A DNA stretch of 64,000 nt from Glycocaulis sp050485565 (GCF_050485565.1 NZ_JBJHBQ010000002.1:124001-188000); one strand, 5' to 3'. Positions 7,409 through 15,368 are shown, numbered from the stretch's first letter. A program made the numbers and translations. The notes: generated by a model not told the origin, from the sequence alone.

Positions 7409-8581
7409 CTACCGCCGGTCGGGCCGCTCGGAGCGGGCAGGGGGCGTGGGCGGTTGGGGCGGTGTCGCGCCCTCCAGCCAGAACTGCATGGGCTCGCCCA
7501 GTTCAGAGCGTTGCATCTCGAACTGCCAGCCCGAATGCGCGCGTGCGCGGGCCAGCTCGGCCTGTGCGCGGGCCGCTTCGCGCAAGGCTTCGCGCGCGGT
7601 CTCCATCGCCTCACGTTCAAGCCCGCCAGCGGCCATGGCACGCGACTGCACGCTGGCCAGCGCATCGGCAAAGGCTTCCTGGGCGGCTTCCAGCTGCGCC
7701 AGACGGCGCGCCTCGGCTTCAGCGATAAAGGCGCGCTCATCCACCGGACGGATGCCGGGCGGGGCGTCCTCACAGGCAGCCAGCGTAATATTCATGTTGT
7801 CAGGCAGGCGCGTTGTTTCGTCACCGCACGCCTTTTCCAGCAATTGCGCGGTCAGGCCCAGCGTGCGTGACAGGTCCACGCCGGTCAGGTTTACCGAGCG
7901 GAAGCGCGCGCCGGTCAAATTGGCCCCGCGCAGGCGTGCGCCGGTCAGGTCCACATGATCGAGGAATGCGCCTTCCATTGCGGCGTCGCGCAAGTTTGCC
8001 TGGTGCATGATGATGTGCTGCATCACCACATTGGTCAGGCGCGCATTGTTCAGATTGGCCGCGCGCATATCGCTGGAGCGTATCGTGGCCGCGCTCAGAT
8101 CGGCATCGCGCAGATTGGCCCCCTGCAGGCTTACCTGCACAAGGCTGGCCCCGGTCATGCGCACATTGCTGACATTGGCACCCTGCAGCGTCACCTGATG
8201 GGCGCGCATGTCGGTCATGTTGGCGTCTGCCAGATTAGCGCTGCTCATCGTCACGTTAGACAGGCGCACCTCGCGCATGGACGCATCAGAGAAATTCGCG
8301 CCATCAAGGCGCATATTGGCAAAGCGCGCGCCGAGCAATTGCGCGCCGGAAAAATCGGCGCTGGCGAAATTGCCGCGATAGAGATGGGCGCCGGCCAGAT
8401 TGGCGTCGCTGAAATCGCATGAGGCGCACTCACCGCCAATGACCAGGCGGCGCTGTGGATCAGCGTCGCGCTCGGCGCGGACGGTTTGCGCGTTTTCCGC
8501 CAGATCGCCAGCCGCTGCGAGCGGCGCGGTCAGCGCCGTCAGCGGAAAAAGCGCAGCAATGGCTAATATGCGCAACTTCAT
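7409..8581 (-). CDS. Exported pentapeptide-repeat protein with C-terminal coiled coil
   Basis: About 390 residues from the ATG at 8581, which gives a clean signal peptide (MKLRILAIAALFPL followed by ALTAPLAAAG) and has AGGGAAAAGGGC just upstream. An in-frame ATG lies 10 codons earlier. The mature protein begins with a CASC pair. It then carries about 20 pentapeptide repeats of the A(D/N)LxxA type, which form a right-handed quadrilateral beta-helix. A segment follows with CGDETTRLP and a last cysteine (LAAC). After this comes a charged, Ala/Glu/Arg-rich coiled-coil tail. It is paralogous to the next gene on the same strand. The molecular function is unknown. Confidence 0.82.
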   Translation of the reverse strand: MKLRILAIAALFPLTALTAPLAAAGDLAENAQTVRAERDADPQRRLVIGGECASCDFSDANLAGAHLYRGNFASADFSGAQLLGARFANMRLDGANFSDASMREVRLSNVTMSSANLADANMTDMRAHQVTLQGANVSNVRMTGASLVQVSLQGANLRDADLSAATIRSSDMRAANLNNARLTNVVMQHIIMHQANLRDAAMEGAFLDHVDLTGARLRGANLTGARFRSVNLTGVDLSRTLGLTAQLLEKACGDETTRLPDNMNITLAACEDAPPGIRPVDERAFIAEAEARRLAQLEAAQEAFADALASVQSRAMAAGGLEREAMETAREALREAARAQAELARARAHSGWQFEMQRSELGEPMQFWLEGATPPQPPTPPARSERPDRR

Positions 8582-8642
8582 GCCCTTTTCCCTACTCCCC
8601 GGCGCAGGCAAGAGCGACTTAAATTGCAGTAATGGGAAATGT

Positions 8643-9140
8643 CTAGCGCGAAGCCGTGCACGCTGGAACGCGAAGAGTGCCCGGCAGGCGGGTGGAGGCG
8701 TCCCCGCAGGCGGTGTTGAGCTGGCTCTGGCTTAGCCCGCGCGCACCCTGCATTTCCGCGCCGGAAATATTCGCGCCGGTGAGGTTGGCGCCGGAAAAAT
8801 CCGCGCCGCCAAAATAGCCGCCGACCAGCGTGGCGCGCTCCAGATTGGCCCCGGCAAAGCTGACCCCGGTAAACCGGCCGCCAAACAGATTGGCGATGGA
8901 CAGATCGGCCTGTGCCAGCCGCGCATTATTCATGGTGGAGAGTGAGAGATCCGCCTGGCGCAGGCGCGAGCCTGAAAGGTCCACGCCCGGCAGGTTGCGA
9001 TAGGCCAGATCCGCCTGGAACAGATTGCACCCGGTGCACGAAGCGCCCGCCTGCACGCGCGCAATCTCGCCGGCGTTTTGCGCGAGTGCGGGCGCGCCAG
9101 CGGCGATTGCCAAACTCAATGCGGCCAGAACCTGTTTCAT
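8643..9140 (-). CDS. Small exported pentapeptide-repeat protein
   Basis: About 165 residues from ATG 9140, which opens a standard signal peptide (MKQVLAALSLAIAAGAPALAQ). The mature part starts with a CTGC motif, runs through about 13 A(D/N)L-type pentapeptide repeats, and ends with CGDASTRLP and a last cysteine (VPAC). The same four-cysteine frame is present in the downstream gene at 7409-8581, so the two look like a tandem duplication in which the larger copy gained a coiled-coil tail. The 61-bp spacing suggests co-transcription. Function is unknown. Confidence 0.8.
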   Translation of the reverse strand: MKQVLAALSLAIAAGAPALAQNAGEIARVQAGASCTGCNLFQADLAYRNLPGVDLSGSRLRQADLSLSTMNNARLAQADLSIANLFGGRFTGVSFAGANLERATLVGGYFGGADFSGANLTGANISGAEMQGARGLSQSQLNTACGDASTRLPGTLRVPACTASR

Positions 9141-9922
9141 CACGGCACATCCCTCTTCGGCCCTTGCGGGCTTTGGGGAAGGAACAAGCAAGAGCCGGGC
9201 CGGGGCGGGCTAAGGTGGAGAGGTCCACGGCAAAACGGGCAGAATCTTTGAAAATGCATCAATACCTTAGGTCTCCCGCCCGACGGGAGACCCAGCCTGT
9301 TCTTCAGGAACAGGTCGCCATGGATACCGGCGTCCCTGTTTTCACGTGGGCAGGCGGGGCGGCAGAGAGGTCTTCGCCTCATTTGCAGAGCCGGGTCCAG
9401 CTTCCAACCCCTACTCTATTCCATGGGTCCCCCGCCCTGACCGGAGTCCCCGGTAGAGGGAATTTCAAAGCCCCATACCTCCATCCCACGCGTCCCCCTC
9501 CTCTCCGCCCTTTTCGGCCGCACCCCCACGCCCCCCCACCCCCACCTCCACCTCCATACCTCGCTGCACCCGCGCGCCCACCTCCACCTCTCATCTCCCG
9601 CCCACTGCTCTCGACCCATTGTATTATCGCGCTAACACGTTATAGAGGTGTCACGGCGTGGTCTGGGGCGGCGTGGTCTGGTGCAGCGTGGCGAGGCTGG
9701 ATGAGGTGTCCGGGTTAGCGGCGTCTGGCCCTGTGTTGGCCATCTCTCTGACGTCCGTACCAGCGATGTCTGGCCCAGCGACGTCCGCCCTGTGTCACCC
9801 GGCGGCGCAACAGGGCAGGCGCATACGGGCCGGGCTGGGCGGAGGGAGTGCCGGGCGTGGGAAGGACAATCTGCCGGGAGCCCGTATGGCGATGGCGGAA
9901 AAGGGATGAAAAGGAGGGCGTG
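9141..9922. other. 782-bp intergenic region with repeats and low-complexity tracts
   Basis: No coding sequence is supported here. It holds, in order, palindromic repeat debris (about 9272-9370), a strongly pyrimidine-rich tract on the plus strand (about 9476-9615), and a short AT-richer patch (9619-9650) that is the best place for a promoter. Degenerate 14-15 bp tandem units of the GCGGCGTGGTCTGG and AGCGATGTCTGGCCC type follow (about 9652-9790). The downstream gene has a strong ribosome-binding site (AAGGAGG at 9911-9917). The region must contain the control signals of the histidine operon, but no leader peptide with a run of His codons was found. Confidence 0.6.
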
Positions 9923-10228
9923 ATGCGCCTCGACAGGGAAACAAAGACCCGTGATTTCAACGCGCTGTGCGAGGCGCTACTGGCGGCAAAGGATGCAGGC
10001 GAGATGGCGCGCTTCCTCACCGACCTCACCACGCCCGGCGAGCGAGACGCGCTGGCCGAGCGCTGGCGCGTGGCGCAGCTGCTGGAGGCGGGCCGGTCCT
10101 ACCGGGAGATCAGCGCCGAGACCGGCGTTTCCACCACAACGGTCACGCGCGTGGCGCGCTTCCTCGCGCAGGAACCGCACCAGGGCTACCGCCTGATCCT
10201 CGACCGCATGAAGGAAAAGACCCGATGA
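9923..10228 (+). CDS. TrpR-like regulator of the YerC/YecD family
   Basis: This 101-residue protein has a TrpR-type helix-turn-helix: LTTPGERDALAERWRVAQLL, then the recognition region EISAETGVSTTTVTRVARFL. The ATG at 9923 follows AAGGAGG by 5 nt. Its stop codon overlaps the hisG start (ATGA at 10225-10228), so it is the first gene of the histidine operon and is translationally coupled to it. TrpR-family YerC homologues have been proposed to act as histidine-responsive regulators (HisR) in Firmicutes. By position, autoregulation of this operon is likely, but that is inference. Confidence 0.87.
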   Translation: MRLDRETKTRDFNALCEALLAAKDAGEMARFLTDLTTPGERDALAERWRVAQLLEAGRSYREISAETGVSTTTVTRVARFLAQEPHQGYRLILDRMKEKTR

Positions 10229-11109
10229 GCGCCGGACGCCTGACCCTGGCCGTGCAAAAGAGCGGCCGGCTCGCTGAAGGAGGGTTTGATCTCCTGAAAC
10301 AGTCGGGCGTGAAGCTCGCCTATGCGCGTGACGCGCTGATGCGCCGGGCGGAGAATGTGCCGCTCGATCTGATGCTGATCCGCGATGATGATATCCCCAG
10401 CTTCGTCGCGTCCGGTGCGTGCGGGGTGGGCATTGTCGGTGAGAATGTGCTGGCCGAGGCGGCGGCGCGTTCGCCGCGCGTGGCGGGCTTGCAAATCGTC
10501 CAGCGGCTGGGATTTGCCAAATGCACGCTCAAACTCGCCGCGCCTCTGGAAGGGCCTGTGCAGTCGGTGGCAGATCTTGAGGGCCGCGCCATCGCCACCT
10601 CCTATCCCGCCCTGACGGCCAAATTCTTGGCAGAGCGCGGCATTTCAGCCGAGATCGTGGAGATGGGCGGCTCGGTAGAGGTCGCCCCGCGCATGAATAT
10701 CGCCGATGCGATCTGCGATCTGGTCTCCACCGGTGCTACGCTGGAAGCCAATGGGCTGGCCGCGTTCGAGACCGTGCTGGAGAGCGAGGCGGTGCTGATC
10801 GCCAACCCGGAAGCCCTCAATGGCGGGGGCGCGACGCTGGACCTGCTGGTGGAGCGCTTCAAGGGCGTGATCGCCTCGCGCCAGACCAAATACATCCTTC
10901 TGAACGCCCCCAAAGACCGGCTGGACGAGATCCGCGCCGTGCTGCCCGGCGCCGATGCGCCAACCGTGGCCCCTGTGGTGGGCCGCGATGATGTGGTCGC
11001 TATCCATGCGGTGTGTACGGAGGAAGTGTTCTGGTCGACGCTGGAACAGATCAAGGCCGCGGGCGGGCGCTCCATCCTCGTCCTGCCGATCGAAAAGATG
11101 ATGGCGTAA
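10225..11109 (+). CDS. hisG: ATP phosphoribosyltransferase (long form)
   Basis: First enzyme of histidine synthesis, joining ATP and PRPP. The 294-residue length and the C-terminal segment (residues about 215-294, including GRDDVVAIHAVCTEEVFW) mark the long HisG form with its own regulatory domain, so no HisZ subunit is needed. The N-terminus LTLAVQKSGRLAEGGFDLL and the mid-protein VEMGGSVEVAPRMNIADAI are family signatures. It starts inside the stop codon of the YerC-type gene and is followed by hisD after 3 bp. Feedback inhibition by histidine is expected from the domain layout. Confidence 0.95.
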   Translation: MSAGRLTLAVQKSGRLAEGGFDLLKQSGVKLAYARDALMRRAENVPLDLMLIRDDDIPSFVASGACGVGIVGENVLAEAAARSPRVAGLQIVQRLGFAKCTLKLAAPLEGPVQSVADLEGRAIATSYPALTAKFLAERGISAEIVEMGGSVEVAPRMNIADAICDLVSTGATLEANGLAAFETVLESEAVLIANPEALNGGGATLDLLVERFKGVIASRQTKYILLNAPKDRLDEIRAVLPGADAPTVAPVVGRDDVVAIHAVCTEEVFWSTLEQIKAAGGRSILVLPIEKMMA

Positions 11110-11112
11110 GCG

Positions 11113-12426
11113 ATGAGCCTGCTGACCCGATATGTCTGGGCGGAGCTGTCGCCTGAGGAATGCGCGGCCCTGATGGCCCGTCCGAGCGACAGCTCGGATG
11201 CGTTTGCGGTGGCTGGCCGCATCCTCTCCGAGGTGCGCGCCGAGGGCGAAGCAGCCGTGCGCCGCTATGCGCAAGCACTCGATGGCTATGCGCCAGACGA
11301 TTTCCGCGTACCGGTCAGTGATCTCAAAGCCGCTGCCGATGCGCTGGACGCGGAAGACAAGGGCGCGATCCTTGCTGCCGCCGATGCCGTGCGCCGCTAT
11401 CACGCGCAGCAAGGATATAAATCCTATTGCCTCGAAACATGGCCCGGCGGCGTGGCGGAGCGGCGCGTCACGCCGCTGGACGTGGCCGGGCTTTACGTGC
11501 CTGCGGGCACCGCGCCGCTGGTCTCAACTTTGGTCATGCTGGCCATCCCCGCGCAAATCGCGGGCGTTTCCCGCATTGCCGTCCTCACCCCGCCAGTCGG
11601 GGAGGGCGGCCCGGACCGCACCATTCTTGGCGCGGCGGGCCTGCTTGGCCTTGATGAGGTGTATGCGCTTGGCGGCGCGCACGGGGTGGCGGCCCTCGGC
11701 CTTGGCGTTGCGGGCCTGCCCCGCGCTGACCGGATTTTCGGGCCCGGCAATGCCTATGTCGCAGCCGCCAAGGCCCTTCTCGCGCAGACGCCGGGCGGCG
11801 CGGCGACTGACCTTCCCGCGGGCCCGTCCGAGGTCATCATCATCGCCGATGACAGCGCGGACCCGGACTTTGTCGCCCTCGATCTGCTGGCCCAGGCAGA
11901 GCATGACCGGCTGGCTCAAGTCGTCCTCATCGCCTTCTCCGAAGGGTTCGTCGACCTGGTGGAAAGCGCTCTGAAAGCCCGCCTTGAGGGTCTGCCGAGG
12001 CGTGACATCGCGCTTGCGGCGCTTTCCGCGTCCAAGGCATTCCTCGTAAGGGATGAAGCGGACGCGGTGGCGGCCGCGAATGCCTATGCGGGCGAGCACC
12101 TCATCATCCAGACAGCCGATCCGGAAGCGCTCTGCGGTGAGATCCGCCACGCCGGGTCCATATTCATCGGTCCGTGGACGCCGGAGGCCGCTGGCGACTA
12201 CGCCGCCGGGCCGAACCATGCCCTGCCCACTGCTGGCGCTGCGCGCGCCTATGGCGGGGTGAGTGTCGAGATGTTCCAGAAGACCACGAGCGTCTTGCGT
12301 TTCGAGGCGAGGGGCGCTGCCGCCATCGCGCCGGTGGTCGAGCGGCTGGCCGCCCTTGAAGGGCTGGACGCGCACCGGCTCGCCATGGCCGTGCGCCGGG
12401 AAAAGGCGCAAGAGGAGATGATCTGA
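11113..12426 (+). CDS. hisD: Histidinol dehydrogenase
   Basis: Catalyses the last two oxidations, from L-histidinol to L-histidine, using NAD+ and a zinc ion. The 437-residue length is normal. Family signatures visible include YVPAGTAPLVSTLVMLAIPA, FGPGNAYVAAAKALL, the zinc and catalytic region DLLAQAEHDRLAQVVL, and GPNHALPTAGAARAYGG near the C-terminus. It lies 3 bp after hisG and 1 bp before hisB, inside the operon. Confidence 0.96.
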   Translation: MSLLTRYVWAELSPEECAALMARPSDSSDAFAVAGRILSEVRAEGEAAVRRYAQALDGYAPDDFRVPVSDLKAAADALDAEDKGAILAAADAVRRYHAQQGYKSYCLETWPGGVAERRVTPLDVAGLYVPAGTAPLVSTLVMLAIPAQIAGVSRIAVLTPPVGEGGPDRTILGAAGLLGLDEVYALGGAHGVAALGLGVAGLPRADRIFGPGNAYVAAAKALLAQTPGGAATDLPAGPSEVIIIADDSADPDFVALDLLAQAEHDRLAQVVLIAFSEGFVDLVESALKARLEGLPRRDIALAALSASKAFLVRDEADAVAAANAYAGEHLIIQTADPEALCGEIRHAGSIFIGPWTPEAAGDYAAGPNHALPTAGAARAYGGVSVEMFQKTTSVLRFEARGAAAIAPVVERLAALEGLDAHRLAMAVRREKAQEEMI

Positions 12427-12427
12427 C

Positions 12428-13636
12428 ATGAGCGCCATTATAGACCTCTCCAAAGGGGCGGGGATAAGGGCGGAACTATCCCGCAAAGCCCTCCTCGCCC
12501 GGCTGTCGGATATTCTGGGGTGCGACCCCGCCGCGCTCGTCCTCGCCCCGAACGCCGCTGCAGCGCAGCAAACGCTCGAAGGTGTGGATACATCCTTCGA
12601 TGCCAGCCGTCTGGCTGAGGGCCTCGCGGCGCTGGAAAGCCCGTCGAAAGAAGGCGTTACGCTCTACCGGCTGGGCCGCGAGATCAGCGATAATGTGGTG
12701 ATAGATACGCGAAATCCCGCGCTGGCGGCCAAACTCACCGTTAAATCGGCCCTGCCATACCCACATTTGGCCCCCGACATAGTATCGCGCCTCTCGCCAG
12801 CCGGGATTGCATCGGCGAAAGCTGAATGGGATCAGTATGTTTCGCTGATGTGTGTCTGTGCTGCGCGAATGGGTGAACTGACCGGGGCGCAGGTGGATAG
12901 AGAGGGGGATAAACTCACCCTTTCTGGCACCGATAAGGGCGCTCTGGCGCAGCGCCTCGCCGCTTTGGGGCTGAAGCTGGAGGAGACAAGCGAGGGCTTC
13001 ACCGCCTGGGTGCTGACGCTCGCCGAAGCCAAGGCACTGGCCACCTATCTGGGTGGCCTCAAAGCCCCGCGTACGGCCTCCATCCGGCGCACCACGAAGG
13101 AAACCGACATCGCGCTTTTCATCGATCTCGACGGTGAGGGCGGGCGGTTTGAAACCGGCGTCCACTTCTTTGATCACATGCTGGAACAGGTCTCCCGCCA
13201 TGGCGGCTTCCGCCTCGACGTGGTGTGCGAGGGCGATATTGAGGTCGATACCCACCACACGATCGAGGATGTGTGCCTGGCGCTGGGCGAGGCGATCCGC
13301 GTGGCGCTCGGCGACAAGGCCGGCATTGCCCGTTTTGGCTTTGCCCTGCCCATGGACGAGACGCGTGCGGGCGTCTGGATCGATCTGTCGGGGCGGCCTT
13401 TCTTGCGTTTCGATGGCGAGATTCCCGGCGAGCGGGTGGGGGATTACCCGGTGGATATGTGCGCGCACGCCTTCCGTTCGATTTCCGAAACCCTGAAAGC
13501 GGCCATCCATGTCGAGGTGAGCGGGGATAACCCCCACCACATGATCGAGGCGTGCTTCAAGGCGTTTGGCCGCGCGCTTCGCCAGGCCATCCGGATTGAG
13601 GGCGCCTCTATCCCCTCCACGAAGGGGGTATTGTGA
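12428..13636 (+). CDS. hisB: Imidazoleglycerol-phosphate dehydratase with HisC-like N-terminal extension
   Basis: The C-terminal 189 residues (about 214-402) are a complete dehydratase domain with its metal-binding motifs HFFDHML, DTHHTIEDV and HHMIEACFKAFGRAL. The N-terminal 213 residues are not the HAD phosphatase found in enterobacterial HisB, since no DxDxT motif is present. Instead they resemble pieces of histidinol-phosphate aminotransferase. ALLARLSDILGCDPAALVLA matches the HisC N-terminal helix, and PYPHLAP with LSPAGIASAKAEW matches the region just after the PLP lysine. ALAQRLAALGLKLEETSEGF matches the small domain. The cofactor-binding middle and the PLP lysine motif appear to be absent. 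Dehydratase function is confident; the extension call is inference. Confidence 0.93.
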   Translation: MSAIIDLSKGAGIRAELSRKALLARLSDILGCDPAALVLAPNAAAAQQTLEGVDTSFDASRLAEGLAALESPSKEGVTLYRLGREISDNVVIDTRNPALAAKLTVKSALPYPHLAPDIVSRLSPAGIASAKAEWDQYVSLMCVCAARMGELTGAQVDREGDKLTLSGTDKGALAQRLAALGLKLEETSEGFTAWVLTLAEAKALATYLGGLKAPRTASIRRTTKETDIALFIDLDGEGGRFETGVHFFDHMLEQVSRHGGFRLDVVCEGDIEVDTHHTIEDVCLALGEAIRVALGDKAGIARFGFALPMDETRAGVWIDLSGRPFLRFDGEIPGERVGDYPVDMCAHAFRSISETLKAAIHVEVSGDNPHHMIEACFKAFGRALRQAIRIEGASIPSTKGVL

Positions 13637-13670
13637 TGGGGTGCGGGGCTGGTTTGTCCATGCTTTCACC

Positions 13671-13891
13671 GCGCGTTTCACCGGCGAAAGCCGGTGCCCA
13701 GTTTCGTTTGCTGATGCTCCGCACATCCGTGCGTCGCTTCGGGCAAAAGTGCCCGGCGGCCGGTCGGCCTTGCGGACGGCGTTACGCCGTCCGAAGAGCG
13801 CGAACGCGCGCCCGCGACTTTTCGCGGAACATCGCAACGCGGATGCGTTGCGGAGCTAAAAGCTGGATCCCGGCTTGCGCCGGGAAAACGC
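13671..13891. repeat. Type B repeat interrupted by a type C element, inside the his operon
   Basis: GCGCGTTTCACCGGCGAAAG to CCCAG (13671-13701) and CTGGATCCCGGCTTGCGCCG to AAAACGC (13863-13891) are the two halves of the type B element seen intact at 460-526 in the opposite orientation. Between them sits about 160 bp that is mostly a type C element. It lies between hisB and hisH. Confidence 0.85.
13712..13861. repeat. Type C repeat (copy 3), nested in a type B repeat
   Basis: A 150-bp element starting TGATGCTCCG and ending GCGGAGCTAAAA. Its segment 13740-13822 is identical in inverse orientation to 680-762, and its terminal 50 bp match the end of the copy at 7252-7400. It carries several nested palindromes, including GGACGGCGTTACGCCGTCC. 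Confidence 0.9.
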
Positions 13892-13918
13892 AAGGGAGTT
13901 TGAACGGCAATATACCGT

Positions 13919-14022
13919 TGTCATGGCCCGGCTTGTCCGGGCCACCCATGCCTGAAAGCTCTGGATTACATGCACTTGGTAGGCATGGCTCCCCCGGACC
14001 GCTACGCGGCCGGAGGATGACA
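13919..14022. repeat. Type A palindromic repeat (copy 2)
   Basis: 104 bp from TGTCAT to ATGACA with a left hairpin (GGCCCGGCTTGTCCGGGCC), the inner pair CCATGCCTG and TAGGCATGG, and a right hairpin (CCCCCGGACC to GGCCGGAGG). The hisH ribosome-binding site GAGGTG begins at the very next base after this repeat. Confidence 0.87.
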
Positions 14023-14033
14023 GAGGTGATGGA

Positions 14034-14642
14034 ATGACCCTCGCCCTCATCGATACCTCGACCGCGAATATCGCCTCCGTGCGCTATGCGCTGAACCGGC
14101 TCGGCGTCGAACCTGTCCTCGCCGCCACACCGGGAGAGGCGGCGCGCGCGGACAAACTTATCCTGCCGGGCGTGGGCGCGGCTGGCCCCGCAATGCGCGC
14201 GCTGGAGGCTAGCGGCTGGGCCGATGCCCTGCGATCCGACACCCGGCCCCTGCTAGGTGTGTGCCTGGGTATGCAGCTTCTGTTCGGGGAAAGTGACGAG
14301 GATAGCGGCGCAGGTGCTCCCGTTTCCCTGCTGGGGCTTATCCCCGGCCGGGTGGAGCGTCTGGGCCCGTCTGATGCGGGTCCGTGGCCGCACATGGGCT
14401 GGAATACCCTCAGCTTTCAGCCCGGTTCAGACCCGCTTCTGACCGGGATAGAGGAGGGGGCGCATGTCTATTTTGTCCACGGGTTTTACGTGCCCGAAGG
14501 CGCATCGACCCTCGCCACGACGGCTTACGGAACGCGGATAAGCGCGATGGTCCGTCATGGACACATTGCCGGCTGCCAGTTCCACCCCGAACGCTCCGGC
14601 GCTGTCGGCGCGCGTATATTGTCCAATTTTATCAAGGGTTAA
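14034..14642 (+). CDS. hisH: Imidazole glycerol phosphate synthase, glutaminase subunit
   Basis: Class I glutamine amidotransferase of 202 residues that supplies ammonia to HisF. The nucleophile is Cys77 in GVCLGMQLLF, and the catalytic His lies in CQFHPERSG near residue 185 with the Glu two residues later. The ATG at 14034 has GAGGTG at 14023-14028. It is separated from hisB by about 400 bp of repeats but is otherwise in operon order, with hisA starting 3 bp after its stop codon. Whether the repeats break the transcript is unknown. Confidence 0.95.
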   Translation: MTLALIDTSTANIASVRYALNRLGVEPVLAATPGEAARADKLILPGVGAAGPAMRALEASGWADALRSDTRPLLGVCLGMQLLFGESDEDSGAGAPVSLLGLIPGRVERLGPSDAGPWPHMGWNTLSFQPGSDPLLTGIEEGAHVYFVHGFYVPEGASTLATTAYGTRISAMVRHGHIAGCQFHPERSGAVGARILSNFIKG

Positions 14643-14645
14643 AGC

Positions 14646-15368
14646 GTGATACTTTATCCAGCCATAGATGTCCTCGAGGGGCGGGTAGTGCGCCTGGCAA
14701 AGGGGGATTTCGCCGCCGTTACCGACTATGGCGATGACCCCGCAGCCGTGGCTCGCAGCTACCTCAAAGCGGGGGCAGAATGGCTGCATCTGGTTGATCT
14801 GTCCGGCGCGCGCGACGGCAAGAGGCGGCAGTTATCCCTCGTCGAGAGCGTGGCCGCGACGGGCATCAAGGTGCAGACGGGCGGCGGCGTACGCACGGGC
14901 GAAGACATTGAATCATTGCTGGATTCTGGCGCATCGCGGGTGGTGATCGGCTCGCTCGCCGTCACCGATCCTGCGCGGGTTTCGGGCTGGCTTGTCCGCT
15001 ATGGGGCAGGGGCTATTGCCGCCGCTTTCGATGTGCGCATGAAGGGGGATATCCCCATCCCGGTGGTCAAGGGCTGGACCGAGGAAGCGGGGATAACGTT
15101 GGGGGAGTTGCTGCAAGCCTATCAACGCCACGGGCTGCGCCATGCGCTGGCGACCGACACCGGGCGGGACGGCATGCTGGAGGGCATTAATATCCCGCTT
15201 TATCAGAGCCTTGTGGCCTCCCGGCCAGAGATCGCCTGGCAGGCTTCCGGCGGTGTCGCCACGCTGAATGATATCCGGCAGGCCAAGACCCTCAAAATGG
15301 GCGGAGTAATCATCGGCCGCGCCCTCTTTGAGGGCCGCTTCACGCTCTCCGAGGCGCTGGCATGCTAG
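14646..15368 (+). CDS. hisA: ProFAR isomerase
   Basis: TIM-barrel isomerase of 240 residues that opens the ribose ring of ProFAR. The N-terminus MILYPAIDVLEGRVVRLAKG carries the catalytic Asp8. The second half holds the other acid in ALATDTGRDGML, and the phosphate-binding loops (VQTGGGVRTGEDI and WQASGGVATLNDI) are intact. It lies 3 bp after hisH and overlaps hisF by 7 bp, so translation of the two is coupled. Confidence 0.96.
   Translation: MILYPAIDVLEGRVVRLAKGDFAAVTDYGDDPAAVARSYLKAGAEWLHLVDLSGARDGKRRQLSLVESVAATGIKVQTGGGVRTGEDIESLLDSGASRVVIGSLAVTDPARVSGWLVRYGAGAIAAAFDVRMKGDIPIPVVKGWTEEAGITLGELLQAYQRHGLRHALATDTGRDGMLEGINIPLYQSLVASRPEIAWQASGGVATLNDIRQAKTLKMGGVIIGRALFEGRFTLSEALAC

Noticed and set aside
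8912..9718. Plus-strand open frame of 268 codons
   Set aside because: It covers the antisense of a pentapeptide-repeat gene and the pyrimidine-rich tract, giving a proline-rich translation without family features.
9141..9922. Histidine attenuator with leader peptide
   Set aside because: No short frame with consecutive His codons and no terminator/antiterminator pair was found before yerC-hisG.
12428..13066. HisB extension as a histidinol-phosphatase (HAD) domain
   Set aside because: No DxDxT motif or other HAD acid motifs are present at the N-terminus, unlike the enterobacterial bifunctional HisB.
12476..13837. Minus-strand open frame of 453 codons opposite hisB
   Set aside because: Antisense to hisB and extending into repeats; His/Arg/Gly-rich composition is typical of a shadow frame.
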